A stretch of 64,000 nt of DNA from Achromobacter pulmonis (lineage in GTDB: Bacteria; Pseudomonadota; Gammaproteobacteria; Burkholderiales; Burkholderiaceae_B). How positions within the stretch are numbered: the stretch's first letter is position 1; the number at the start of each line of letters is the position of its first letter. Below, in pieces: positions 52,178 to 61,095 of the stretch. Under the pieces are notes generated by a model, which was not told the origin of the DNA, did not search any database, and saw only the letters and a list, made by a program, of their open reading frames with translations. Position numbers and translations under genes: made by a program. Location of the stretch: positions 564,033 to 628,032 of the forward strand of contig NZ_POQS01000003.1 in the NCBI RefSeq assembly GCF_002885955.2, written 5' to 3'.

Positions 52178-53965
52178 ATGAGTCAGTTGAAAGGGTCGGA
52201 GATCATCGTCGAGCACCTGATCGCCGAGCGGGTTCCTTATCTGTTCGGCCTGTGCGGCCACGGCATCATCGGGCTGATGGACGCCGCGTACGATCGCCGC
52301 GACCGCATCGGGACCGTTTCGGTCCACAACGAGCAGATCGCCGGCTTCGCGGCCGACGCGTTCTATCGGGTCAGCGGCCAGCCCGCCGCGACGTTCACTT
52401 CCTGCGGACCGGGCTCCATCAACATCCAGATGGCGATCGCCAATGCGATGTTCGATTCCTCGGCCGTGTACGCCATCACCGGCAATATTCCCACGCAGCA
52501 GTTCAACAAGGCGCCGTTCCAGGAACTGGGCCATCACTACCAGGCCGACTTCGTCACGGCCATGCGCCCATACGTCAAGCGCAGCTACCAGGCGACGCGC
52601 GCCGACATGCTGCCCGCGCTGATGCAGCAGTCCTACACCGAGATGATGTCGGGCCGCCGCGGGCCGGTGCATCTGGACGTTCCGTTCAACGTCTTCGACG
52701 AAACCGCGATCGCCCAGCCGGGCCGCGCCTCCTGGCGCGCGGGCGTGGACTGCCGCAGCGCGGCGCCGGCCGATGGCGTGGCGCGCGCGCTGAGCCTGCT
52801 GCGCGGCGCGCGCCGCCCGCTGATACTCGCGGGCCACGGCGCGCTGATCGGCGGCGCGGCTGCCGTGCTGGCCGAAGTGGCCCGGACCCTGCAGATCCCG
52901 GTGGCCACAACGCCGCAGGGCAAGGGAATCCTGGACGAGAACGAACCCTTGTACCTGGGGCCCACGGGCCGCGATGGCGGCTACCCCGGAAACCGCGCGG
53001 CGCGCGGCTGCGACGTGCTGCTGGCGCTGGGGACCCGCTTCGGCGACCGCGGCACGAGCAGCTGGATAGAAGGCGTGACCCACAGCGCGTCGACCCGCAT
53101 CATCCACGTGGATCTCGACCCCGCCGCGCTGGCGCGCAATTTCGATACGGAGCTGGGGCTGGTCGCCGACGCCGCGACGTTCCTTGCGCAACTGCTGGAA
53201 GCGGCGCGCGCCGATGCGCAGGGCGGCAAAGCGCGCTACGGCGAATGGATCGCCGCCACCGGCCAATGGAAGGCCTCGTGGCGCGAGGCGCTGGAAGAAG
53301 GGCGCAGCAGCGGCCAGGTGCCGATCCATCCCGGCCGGGTGGTGCGCGAGCTGGCGCGCGCCGTGCCCGAAGACGCGATCGTGCTTTCGGACATAGGCCA
53401 GCATCACAGCTGGATGGTGCAGCAGTGGCCGGTGCACGGGCAGGGCCGGTTCCTGCAGTCGGGCGGCTCGGCCACCATGGGGTTCGGCGTGGGCGGGGCC
53501 ATCGGCGCGCAGTTCGCCGCGCCGCAGCGGCCGGTCGTCGCGGTGGTCGGCGACGGCGGCATGCTGATGCACGCCAGCGCGGTGGCGACCGCGGTGGAGT
53601 ATCGCCTGCCCATCGTATGGCTGGTGTGGAACAACTGCGGCTATGTCTCCATCCGCGACTTGCAGCGGGGCTTCTACAACGGGCGCGAGTTCGGCACGCG
53701 GTTTCGCGATGCCGGCATGGAAGGCGAACTCAAGAGCACCGACTTCGCCATGCTGGCGCGCAGCATGGGCGCGCAGGGGTTCCTGGTCGAACGGCCCGGC
53801 GACCTGGCGGCGCAGCTGCAGGCGGCCCTGGCCTGCGGAGGGCCGGCGGTGCTGGACGTGCGCGTCGACGCGGATTCCAGGCGCCATACGGCCGGCGCGT
53901 GGCACATGCCGCCGCTGGGCGGCGTCGCGCCCAGCTTCGACCCCGATCCCATGAATCCCGGCTGA
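52178..53965 (+). CDS. ThDP-dependent enzyme of the acetolactate synthase/2-oxo acid decarboxylase family
   Basis: A 595-residue ThDP enzyme. The Glu that activates the cofactor is E52 (VHNEQIAGFAADA). The cofactor-Mg motif is GDGGMLMHASA (about 458) with NNCGYVSIRD. The middle FAD/Rossmann-like domain has LILAGHGALIGG. The family includes acetolactate synthases, oxalyl-CoA and benzoylformate decarboxylases and sulfoacetaldehyde acetyltransferase. Its place next to an aldehyde dehydrogenase suggests that it makes the aldehyde by decarboxylating a 2-oxo acid. A 112-nt gap follows. Confidence 0.88.
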   Translation: MSQLKGSEIIVEHLIAERVPYLFGLCGHGIIGLMDAAYDRRDRIGTVSVHNEQIAGFAADAFYRVSGQPAATFTSCGPGSINIQMAIANAMFDSSAVYAITGNIPTQQFNKAPFQELGHHYQADFVTAMRPYVKRSYQATRADMLPALMQQSYTEMMSGRRGPVHLDVPFNVFDETAIAQPGRASWRAGVDCRSAAPADGVARALSLLRGARRPLILAGHGALIGGAAAVLAEVARTLQIPVATTPQGKGILDENEPLYLGPTGRDGGYPGNRAARGCDVLLALGTRFGDRGTSSWIEGVTHSASTRIIHVDLDPAALARNFDTELGLVADAATFLAQLLEAARADAQGGKARYGEWIAATGQWKASWREALEEGRSSGQVPIHPGRVVRELARAVPEDAIVLSDIGQHHSWMVQQWPVHGQGRFLQSGGSATMGFGVGGAIGAQFAAPQRPVVAVVGDGGMLMHASAVATAVEYRLPIVWLVWNNCGYVSIRDLQRGFYNGREFGTRFRDAGMEGELKSTDFAMLARSMGAQGFLVERPGDLAAQLQAALACGGPAVLDVRVDADSRRHTAGAWHMPPLGGVAPSFDPDPMNPG

Positions 53966-54077
53966 GGCGGCGTATCCCGTATCCACCCACATCCGGGCGC
54001 AGACCCGGTGGGCAGTTCACCAACGATGCCGTCGCCACCGGCGCGCGCGTCGTTCGCACACCAGAAAGGAGACAGCC

Positions 54078-55046
54078 GTGGGTATCACCAGAAGACAATT
54101 CGTGCAGGGACTGGCGCTGACCGCCTGCGCATCCAGAGTGTCCTTTGCCGCGTTTCCGGAGCGGCCCGTCACCATCGTGGTGCCGCTGGCCGCCGGAGGC
54201 GTGACCGACATCGTCGCCCGCTACGTGGCGAACCAGCTGGGGCAGGTCTGGAAAGCGCCCATCGTCGTGGAGAACCGTCCCGGCGCGGGCGGCAGCGTGG
54301 GCGCGGAATACGTGGCCAAGGCCAGGCCCGACGGCTACACCCTGGTCATGGGCACGGTCAGTTCGCACGCCATCAACGCATCGCTCTATCAGGGCCTGCG
54401 CTACGACAACATCCGCGACTTCGACCCGGTTTCGCTGGTCGCGTCCGGGCCCAACCTGCTGGTGGTCCATCCCAGCGTGCCGGTCTCCACGCTGGCCGAA
54501 TTGATCGCCTACCTGAAGGCGAATCCCGGCCGGCTCAGCTATGGCTCGGCGGGCGTGGGGACCTCCACGCACGTGCTGGCCGAGCTGTTCAAGATGAAGA
54601 CCGGAACCGAAATGACCCACGTGCCCTACAAGGGCAGCAGCGCCATGATGACCGACCTGGTCGCCGGCCGCGTGCAACTGGCCTTCGACAACATGCCTAC
54701 CGCGCTGGCGCAGGTGCGTTCCGGCACCCTGAAGCCCATCGCCGTCAGTTCGGCCGACCGCTGGGCCGAAGAGCCCGGCATACCCACCATGTCCGAAACC
54801 GTGCCGGGCCTGGTGGCGACGTCGTGGCAAGGCCTGTTCGCGCCCGCCGGAACGCCGCCGCAGACGCTCGACGCCTACGCCGCCGCGCTCCAGAAGATAC
54901 TCAGCGCGCAGGCCACGACCGCGCGGTTCCGCGACCTGGGCACCAACGCGGCCAGCCTGTCCCGCGGCGAGTTCGCCAAGTACGTGCAAAGCGAGACGCT
55001 GCGATGGGCCGAGGTGGTGAAGGCTTCCGGCGCCAGGGCGGGCTGA
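54078..55046 (+). CDS. Bug-family tripartite-tricarboxylate-type solute receptor
   Basis: A 322-residue periplasmic receptor read from a GTG after AAGGAG. The signal has a Tat-like RRQFVQGLAL. The Bug core is clear in PERPVTIVVPLAAGGVTD, ENRPGAGGSVGAE and PDGYTLVMG. Bug receptors bind carboxylates such as citrate, glutamate or aromatic acids; a TctAB transporter is not encoded here. Its presence indicates that the substrate of the cluster is a carboxylic acid. It follows the ThDP gene by 112 nt and precedes the reductase by 4 nt. Confidence 0.93.
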   Translation: MGITRRQFVQGLALTACASRVSFAAFPERPVTIVVPLAAGGVTDIVARYVANQLGQVWKAPIVVENRPGAGGSVGAEYVAKARPDGYTLVMGTVSSHAINASLYQGLRYDNIRDFDPVSLVASGPNLLVVHPSVPVSTLAELIAYLKANPGRLSYGSAGVGTSTHVLAELFKMKTGTEMTHVPYKGSSAMMTDLVAGRVQLAFDNMPTALAQVRSGTLKPIAVSSADRWAEEPGIPTMSETVPGLVATSWQGLFAPAGTPPQTLDAYAAALQKILSAQATTARFRDLGTNAASLSRGEFAKYVQSETLRWAEVVKASGARAG

Positions 55047-55050
55047 CGCC

Positions 55051-56124
55051 ATGAAGACGGCTTTGATCGTGGGCGGTTCGGGGCTGGTGGGCGGGCATCT
55101 GCGGCAACGCCTGTTGCGCGACGGGGACTGGCGCGTGATCTCGACCCAGCGCCGCCTGCCGGCATCGCCGCAGCCCGGCGTCACGCCGCTGGCGCTGGAC
55201 GTCTGCGACCCGGCTTCGGTCGCGGCGCTGGCGGACCTGCGCGAGGTGACCCACGTGTTCTTCCTGGCCAGGGTGTGGCAGGACGGCTATGTGATCGGGC
55301 GCGAGCAGAACGTGGCGGCGCTGGCGCGCGTGCTGGACGGCATCCAGGACTGGCCTTCGCTGCGGCACGTGCAGCTGGTGCACGGCCTGAAGTGGTACGG
55401 CTCGGTGGACGGGCCTTTTCCGACCCCGGCCCGCGAGAGCGATCCGCGGCCGGACAAGCCGCATTTCTATTACGAACAGCGCGATCTGCTGGCGCAGCGC
55501 CAGCGTGGGCGGGCCTGGGGTTGGGCGACCCTGCGGCCGCATTGCGTGACGGGCCTGGCGGTGGGCAGCCCCAGCAACCTCATGCTGGGCATCGGCGTCT
55601 ACGCCGCCGCGATGCAGGCTTCGGGGCGGCGCGCGCTGCCCTTTCCGGCCAGCCGCGAGGCCAGCATGGCGCGCATCGATTGCACCGATGCCGGCCTGCT
55701 GAGCGACGCGATGGTCTGGGCCGCGACCACGCCGGCGGCCCAGGGCTGCGACTTCAACGTCGCCAACGGCGATACGTTTTCCTGGGAGAGCGTCTGGCCC
55801 GCCATCGCCGCATGCTTCGGCATGACGGCCGGGCCGCCCGAACCGCTCGGGCTGGCGCAGCGGATGCCGGAATTCCAGCCGGCCTGGGCCCGGCTCGCGC
55901 AATCGCAGCAGCTTGCGCAGCCGGACATCGTCAAGCTGGTGGACTGGAACTTCATGGACGCCACCCTGGCGCTGCAGTGGGACCAGACCATGTCCCTGGA
56001 AAAACTGCGCGGCCACGGTTTCGTCGAGCGGGTCGATACCCGTGCGAAGATGCTGGAAATACTGCGGGACTACCGCCGGCTGCGCGTGCTGCCGGCCGGA
56101 CCCGGGGAGGGCGCAACGGCATGA
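55051..56124 (+). CDS. PRISE-like SDR (progesterone 5-beta-reductase/iridoid synthase family)
   Basis: A 357-residue extended SDR. The NADP motif is VGGSGLVGGHL, then HGLKWYGSV and the active-site motif FYYEQRDLL, with RPHCVTGLAVGSPSN. These are the marks of the PRISE group, which reduces 1,4-enones (conjugated C=C next to C=O). In a catabolic cluster it may saturate an unsaturated carbonyl intermediate. Bacterial PRISE proteins are poorly characterised. It overlaps the following isomerase gene by 4 nt. Confidence 0.85.
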   Translation: MKTALIVGGSGLVGGHLRQRLLRDGDWRVISTQRRLPASPQPGVTPLALDVCDPASVAALADLREVTHVFFLARVWQDGYVIGREQNVAALARVLDGIQDWPSLRHVQLVHGLKWYGSVDGPFPTPARESDPRPDKPHFYYEQRDLLAQRQRGRAWGWATLRPHCVTGLAVGSPSNLMLGIGVYAAAMQASGRRALPFPASREASMARIDCTDAGLLSDAMVWAATTPAAQGCDFNVANGDTFSWESVWPAIAACFGMTAGPPEPLGLAQRMPEFQPAWARLAQSQQLAQPDIVKLVDWNFMDATLALQWDQTMSLEKLRGHGFVERVDTRAKMLEILRDYRRLRVLPAGPGEGATA

Positions 56125-56963
56125 ACCGGCTCGCATTCACCACGGCCACGCTGGCGGGCAGTTTTGCTGACAAGGCCGCGGCCATCCGGCAGGCGGGCTT
56201 CGAGGCCACCGAGCTGTGGGCCAGGGATTTGTTCGACCACCTGGAAGGCCCGGAGGTGGCCTTGCGCGTGCTGCGCGACCAGGGCCTGGCCGTGTCGGCC
56301 TTTCAAGCCATCCGCAATCTCGAAGGCTACCGCGGGCCGGTCCGCCAGCTGAAGTTCGACATCGCCTGCCGCATGATGGACCTCGCTTGCCTGGCGGGCA
56401 GCCCCATCGTGACGCTGGCCGCCAATGTCGACGCGCAAGCCTCCGGCGATCGCGGCAGGCTGGCGGACGACCTGGGGCAGGCGGCGGAATTGGCGGCGCA
56501 GCGCGGCCTGCGCCTGGCCTACGAACCTATCTGCTGGGCGCCGCACGTGTCGTCCTGGCGGCAGGCGCTGGCGCTGATCGCGGCCGTGGACCACGGCGCG
56601 CTGGGATTGCAGCTGGACGTTTTTCATCCGCTTATCCAGGGCGAGATCCCCGACGTGTTCGAGATTCCGTTGGACAAGCTGTTTTTGGTCGAGATCAGCG
56701 ACTTCGTCGCCGGCGGCATGACGCCGCGCGAAGTCAGCCGGGGCCATCGCCTGTTTCCGGGCGAAGGAAGCGCGCCGTTGGAACCGGTGCTGCGGGGGCT
56801 GGCGGCGCGCGGCTATGCCGGCGACATCGCCGTCGAAGTTTTCAATGCCGAATACGGCGCGCAGCCGCCGGCGGCAGTCGCCGCGCGCGGCTGGCGCTGC
56901 GTGAACCAACTATTGGACAGGACGGCGCAACGCCGGAGGAACCGCAATGAAATCCGATTTTGA
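56121..56963 (+). CDS. Sugar phosphate isomerase/epimerase-type TIM barrel (AP2Ec family)
   Basis: A 280-residue xylose-isomerase-like TIM barrel. Metal ligands appear as E in LAYEPICW, D and H in LQLDVFHP and E in VEVFNAEY. Related proteins are hydroxypyruvate isomerase and inosose dehydratase/isomerase. The start (ATGA overlap with the previous stop) and the 17-nt overlap with the next gene place it firmly in the cluster. It may isomerise a keto-acid or polyhydroxy-acid intermediate. Confidence 0.87.
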   Translation: MNRLAFTTATLAGSFADKAAAIRQAGFEATELWARDLFDHLEGPEVALRVLRDQGLAVSAFQAIRNLEGYRGPVRQLKFDIACRMMDLACLAGSPIVTLAANVDAQASGDRGRLADDLGQAAELAAQRGLRLAYEPICWAPHVSSWRQALALIAAVDHGALGLQLDVFHPLIQGEIPDVFEIPLDKLFLVEISDFVAGGMTPREVSRGHRLFPGEGSAPLEPVLRGLAARGYAGDIAVEVFNAEYGAQPPAAVAARGWRCVNQLLDRTAQRRRNRNEIRF

Positions 56964-57399
56964 CCCGACCGGCTGCGCGGCGCGCCGCGCCGTCCTGGGC
57001 GACGAGCACGTGGAAACGCTGGCCACCCGGATGAGCGAACTCGACCGTGCGTGGAATATGTACGTGACCAACGCCAGCTGGGCGGGGACCTGGTCGCGCG
57101 GCGTCATCGACCGCCCCACGCTCAGCCTGATCAGCCTGGGCATGCTTGCGGGCGCCGGCCAGATGGAGGAATTCGAGCGCCACGTGCGCAACGCGCTGCT
57201 GCGCACCGGCGTACCGCTGGCGCAACTGCGCGAAGTGCTGCTGCATATCGGCCATTACTGCGGCATTCCCACGGGCGCGGCGTGCTTCGCCATCGTCCGC
57301 CGGGTGCTGCGGGAAGAGGGCATTTCCGTCGACGAGGCGGATCTTTGCGACGTGACGGAGGTCTACCGCACGGCCGGCGCCAGCGCCGAGCGCTTCTGA
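56947..57399 (+). CDS. Carboxymuconolactone decarboxylase-family protein
   Basis: A 150-residue CMD/AhpD-like protein. The family core is visible in RPTLSLISLGMLAGAGQMEE and EVLLHIGHYCGIPTGAACFA, matching gamma-carboxymuconolactone decarboxylase with a His and a Cys in the active-site helix. It could decarboxylate a lactone or keto acid, or act as a redox protein. Its start lies inside the isomerase gene. Last gene of the cluster; the LysR gene beyond is on the opposite strand. Confidence 0.86.
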   Translation: MKSDFDPTGCAARRAVLGDEHVETLATRMSELDRAWNMYVTNASWAGTWSRGVIDRPTLSLISLGMLAGAGQMEEFERHVRNALLRTGVPLAQLREVLLHIGHYCGIPTGAACFAIVRRVLREEGISVDEADLCDVTEVYRTAGASAERF

Positions 57400-57415
57400 A
57401 ACGCGGCGCGCCCGG

Positions 57416-58315
57416 CTACGCCAGGCAAGGCGCCAGCACCTGCGCCAGCCATCCGTTGAACGCGCGCACGCGGCGCGACAGATGGCGCCGGTGCGGGTAG
57501 ACGATCTGCACCGGCATGGCCGGCGCGGCCCAGCCGGGCAGGACTTCCACCAGCTCGCCGGCTTCGAGATGCTCGCGCACGTCGAAGGCGGGGATCTGGA
57601 TCAGGCCCAGGCCGGCCAGGCAGCAGGCGATATAGGTTTCGGCGTTGTTGACCGAGACCTGGGCGCGCATGGTCAGCGTCTGCAGCCTGCCATGCTCCTC
57701 CCATTCCCAGGCGGCGGCGCGGCCATAGTTCGGCGTGGCGTAATTGACCGCCAGGTGCCGCGGCAGGTCGGCGGGGGTGCGCGGCACGCCGTGGCGCGCC
57801 AGGTAGGCGGGGCTGGCGCAATTGATCAGCCGGAACGTGCCCAGCGGCTGCGCCACCAGGCTGCTGGAGGGCAGCTCGCCCACGCGCAGCGCGCAGTCTA
57901 TGCCTTCATGCACCAGATCGATGGCCCGGTCGCTGGAACCCAGGTCCAGCTCGATGCCCGGGTGCTGCTCGAAAAACGTCGGCAGCGCCGGCGCCACCTG
58001 GCGGCGCGCGATGCGGCTGGGCAGGTCCACCCGCAGGCGGCCGCTCAGGGCCTGGGCCTGCGGCCGGAAGCGCTGTTCCAGTTCCTCGGTGTCGGCCACC
58101 AGCGCGACGGCGCGCTCCAGCAGGGCCTCGCCGTCCTGCGTCAGGCCGACTCGGCGCGTGGTGCGGTTGAACAGCCGCGTGCCCAGCCTGGCCTCCAGCT
58201 GCTGGATCGCCAGCGATACCGTGGGCCGGGGCAGGCCGAGCTGGTCGGCGGCCAGGGTGAACCCGCCGCTGTCGGCGACCCGGATGAAGATGCGGAGCTG
58301 GTCGATGCGGTCCAT
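57416..58315 (-). CDS. LysR-family regulator divergent from an SDR gene
   Basis: A 299-residue LysR protein. The ATG at 58315 gives MDRIDQLRIFIRVADSGGFT; an upstream in-frame ATG at 58411 adds 32 residues inside the promoter region and was rejected. The HTH is AADQLGLPRPTVSLAIQQLE. It belongs to the same CrgA-like group as the regulator at 10642. It is divergent from the SDR gene at 58426 with a palindrome between them, so control of that gene is likely. Confidence 0.87.
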   Translation of the reverse strand: MDRIDQLRIFIRVADSGGFTLAADQLGLPRPTVSLAIQQLEARLGTRLFNRTTRRVGLTQDGEALLERAVALVADTEELEQRFRPQAQALSGRLRVDLPSRIARRQVAPALPTFFEQHPGIELDLGSSDRAIDLVHEGIDCALRVGELPSSSLVAQPLGTFRLINCASPAYLARHGVPRTPADLPRHLAVNYATPNYGRAAAWEWEEHGRLQTLTMRAQVSVNNAETYIACCLAGLGLIQIPAFDVREHLEAGELVEVLPGWAAPAMPVQIVYPHRRHLSRRVRAFNGWLAQVLAPCLA

Positions 58316-58362
58316 GGGCTTGATTGGTAATGAATCCTGGATAGTGTAGACATAACTACCGT

Positions 58363-58378
58363 ATTTATTGGGATAAAT
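58363..58378. promoter_or_regulatory. Operator-like palindrome between LysR and SDR genes
   Basis: ATTTAT-TGGG-ATAAAT is a 6-bp inverted repeat in the 110-nt AT-richer gap between the divergent genes, with starts at 58315 and 58426. Confidence 0.45.
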
Positions 58379-58425
58379 CCAGCGAATAAAGTGGCTGCAC
58401 TCCCTCACCACGACAAGGAAATCCC

Positions 58426-59199
58426 ATGTCCAAGCACAGCATCCAAGGCAAAGTGGTCCTGATCGCCGGCGGCGCCAAGAACCTGGGCGGCCTGATCGCC
58501 CGCGACCTGGCCGCGCAGGGCGCCAAGGCCATCGCCATCCACTACAACAGCGCCGCGAGCAAGGCCGAGGCCGACGCCACCGTGGCGGCGGTGGAACAGG
58601 CCGGCGCCAAGGCCGTGGCGCTGCAGGGCGACCTGACCTCGGCCGGCGCGATGGAAAAGCTGTTCGCCGACGCCGTGGCCGCGGTGGGCCGTCCGGACAT
58701 CGCCATCAACACGGTCGGCAAGGTGCTCAAGAAGCCGTTCTCGGAGATCTCCGAGGCCGAGTACGACGAGATGGCGGCGGTCAACGGCAAGTCGGCCTTT
58801 TTCTTCCTGAAAGAGGCGGGCAAGCACGTCAACGACGGCGGCAAGATCTGCACGCTGGTGACTTCGCTGCTGGGCGCGTTCACGCCGTTCTATTCGGCCT
58901 ACGCGGGCACCAAGGCCCCGGTCGAGCACTTCACGCGCGCGGCGGCCAAGGAATTCGGCGCGCGCGGCATTTCGGTCACCGCGGTCGGCCCCGGCCCGAT
59001 GGACACGCCGTTCTTCTACGGCCAGGAAGGCGCCGACGCGGTGGCCTATCACCAGTCGGCCGCCGCGCTGTCGCCCTTCAGCAAGACCGGCCTGACCGAC
59101 ATCGAGGACGTGGTGCCCTTCATCCGCCACCTGGTCAGCGACGGCTGGTGGATCACCGGCCAGACCATCCTGATCAACGGCGGCTACACGACCAAGTAA
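58426..59199 (+). CDS. Short-chain dehydrogenase/reductase (3-oxoacyl-ACP reductase-like)
   Basis: A 257-residue SDR. The cofactor loop is unusual, IAGGAKNLGGLIAR rather than the standard TGxxxGxG. The Ser is in LVTSLLGAF and the Tyr-Lys pair in SAYAGTKAPVEHF. The C-terminal WWITGQTILINGGYTTK is typical of the family. This type reduces or oxidises a small keto or hydroxy compound. It is divergent from a CrgA-like LysR gene, like many inducible reductase pairs. A small membrane protein gene follows after 11 nt. Confidence 0.89.
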   Translation: MSKHSIQGKVVLIAGGAKNLGGLIARDLAAQGAKAIAIHYNSAASKAEADATVAAVEQAGAKAVALQGDLTSAGAMEKLFADAVAAVGRPDIAINTVGKVLKKPFSEISEAEYDEMAAVNGKSAFFFLKEAGKHVNDGGKICTLVTSLLGAFTPFYSAYAGTKAPVEHFTRAAAKEFGARGISVTAVGPGPMDTPFFYGQEGADAVAYHQSAAALSPFSKTGLTDIEDVVPFIRHLVSDGWWITGQTILINGGYTTK

Positions 59200-59210
59200 G
59201 GAGAGCGTCC

Positions 59211-59480
59211 ATGCACATGGCAGCGGTCATCCTGGGCGGCGTAGCGCTGCTTGCCGTCTTCGTGCTGTTCGGCTGGCTCTGGGGCGCCAGCGCCGCCGGG
59301 ATGGCGCTGGCCGCCAAGGCCTTCGTGCCGGCCTGGCTGGCGGTGGCGCTGGTCAACATGTGGGTGGGCGTGGCGCACGCCGGCTATAGCGTGCGCCAGG
59401 AGCTGCCCATCCTGCTGATCGTGTTCGCGGTGCCCGCCGCGCTGGCCGTCGCCGCGGCGTGGCAGTTGTCGCGGGGCTGA
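59211..59480 (+). CDS. Small membrane protein of unknown function
   Basis: An 89-residue protein with three hydrophobic segments at about 3-22, 30-50 and 60-82, the last reading LPILLIVFAVPAALAVAAAW. The ATG at 59211 follows AAGGAGAG. It lies 11 nt after the SDR gene and 3 nt before the DUF924 gene, so it is probably part of the same transcript. No family is recognised with confidence. Confidence 0.72.
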   Translation: MHMAAVILGGVALLAVFVLFGWLWGASAAGMALAAKAFVPAWLAVALVNMWVGVAHAGYSVRQELPILLIVFAVPAALAVAAAWQLSRG

Positions 59481-59483
59481 ACC

Positions 59484-60038
59484 ATGAAAGACGCCGACAG
59501 CCGGCGAATCCGCGAGGTGGTGGATTTCTGGCGCGAAGCAGGGCGCGCGGGCCACTGGTTCGACAAGAATCCCGAATTCGACCGGACCTTCCGCGCGCGT
59601 TTCCTGGACCTGCACCTGGCCGCCGCGCGCGGCCAATGCGAACACTGGAGCCGCGACGCCCACGGCTCGCTGGCGCTGCTGATCCTGCTGGACCAGTTCC
59701 CGCGCAATGCGTTTCGCGGCACCGCCCACATGTACGCCACCGACGGCCTGGCGCTGCGCGTCGCGCGCCAGGCCATCGCCCGCGGCCACATGGAACAGGC
59801 CGAGCCGGCCCTGCAACTGTTCTTCTGCCTGCCGTTCGCGCATTCGGAAAACCTGGCCGACCAGGAACTGTCGGTCGAGCTCAACGCCCGGCTGGGCGCG
59901 GCCGCCCGGTCCCATGCGGAAGGACACCGCGAGATCATCCGGCGCTTCGGCAAGTTTCCCCATCGCAACCCGCTGCTGCTGCGCGAAACCACCGCGCCCG
60001 AGCGCGCCTTTCTAGCCGCCGGAGGCTTTGCCGGCTAG
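59484..60038 (+). CDS. DUF924 family protein
   Basis: A 184-residue protein of DUF924. The conserved features are VVDFWREAGRAGHWFDKNP, LALLILLDQFPRNAFRGT and LFFCLPFAHSENLADQE, giving an all-helical, TPR-like protein. Its function is unknown. It lies 3 nt after the small membrane protein gene, in an apparent three-gene unit with the SDR. Confidence 0.88.
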   Translation: MKDADSRRIREVVDFWREAGRAGHWFDKNPEFDRTFRARFLDLHLAAARGQCEHWSRDAHGSLALLILLDQFPRNAFRGTAHMYATDGLALRVARQAIARGHMEQAEPALQLFFCLPFAHSENLADQELSVELNARLGAAARSHAEGHREIIRRFGKFPHRNPLLLRETTAPERAFLAAGGFAG

Positions 60039-60081
60039 TTTTCTATAAAATCGGGCCGCCTGACTCTCAACGGCCCACACC

Positions 60082-60981
60082 ATGAATCCAGCCCGCTTCG
60101 ACCTGGTCACGCTGGCCCTGTTCGTCGCCGTGGCGCGCCAGGGCAGCATCTCGGCCGGCGCGCGCCAGTCGCACCTGGCGGTGGGCGCGGCCAGTAAGCG
60201 CATTTCCGACCTGGAAAACGCCCTTGGCACGCCGCTGCTGTACCGCACCGCGGCCGGCGTCGAACTGACCGACGCCGGCCAGACCTGCCTGGCGCACGCG
60301 CAGCGCGTGCTGCAGGAAGTCGAGCAGATGGCCGGCGTGCTGTCCGACTTCGCCCAGGGCGTGCGCGGCCAGGTACGAATCGCCGCCAACACCTCCTCGC
60401 TGACCCAGTTCCTGCCCGAAGACCTGGCCGCCTTCATGCAGCGCCATCCGGCCGTGCGCATCCAGCTCGAAGAGCAGAACAGCAGCGACATCGTCACCGC
60501 CGTGGCCGAGAACCGCGCCGACGTCGGCATCTTCGCCGACCGCACGCCCGCCGCCGGCCTGACCACCGTGCCGTACCGGCTGGACGAACTCGTCCTCATC
60601 ACGCCGCCGCGCCACCCGCTGGCCGCGCACGCCCAGGTGGCGTTCGCCGACACCCTGGACTACGACTACGTCGGGCTGCCGCCGGCCACCTCGCTGGCCA
60701 CCCGCCTGGCCGACGAAAGCGCACGCCTCGAAAAAACCATCCGCCTCCGCATCCAGGTGCGCAGCTTCGACGCCATCTGCCGCATGGTGGCGGCCACCGG
60801 CGGCATCGGTATCCTGCCGCGCATCGCCGCCGAACCGCATGCGCGCTCCATGCAGCTGCACCTCATCGCGCTGACCGACGAATGGTCGCGCCGCCGCCTG
60901 CTGCTGGGCGTGCGCGACCCGGACAGCCTGCCCGTGGCCGCGCGCCTGCTGGTCGCCAGCCTGGCCCGGCAGACGGGCTGA
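60082..60981 (+). CDS. LysR-family regulator
   Basis: A 299-residue LysR protein. The HTH region reads VARQGSISAGARQSHLAVGA then ASKRISDLENALGTPLLYRT. The effector domain is complete, with SSDIVTAVAENRADVGIFAD. It sits 114 nt upstream of the CoA-transferase/HMG-CoA lyase/Bug operon on the same strand and is a likely regulator of it, in the same arrangement as the GcvA-like gene at 46422. Confidence 0.86.
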   Translation: MNPARFDLVTLALFVAVARQGSISAGARQSHLAVGAASKRISDLENALGTPLLYRTAAGVELTDAGQTCLAHAQRVLQEVEQMAGVLSDFAQGVRGQVRIAANTSSLTQFLPEDLAAFMQRHPAVRIQLEEQNSSDIVTAVAENRADVGIFADRTPAAGLTTVPYRLDELVLITPPRHPLAAHAQVAFADTLDYDYVGLPPATSLATRLADESARLEKTIRLRIQVRSFDAICRMVAATGGIGILPRIAAEPHARSMQLHLIALTDEWSRRRLLLGVRDPDSLPVAARLLVASLARQTG

Positions 60982-61095
60982 GGCCGCGGCCCTTTCTCCA
61001 TCCGCGAAAACCCCCTTGCCCATTCGCCCATACCCGCCTGGCGGCGATTGCCCGCAAACTGCCTCTCCACATCAAGCCACAGACACGGAGACGAC

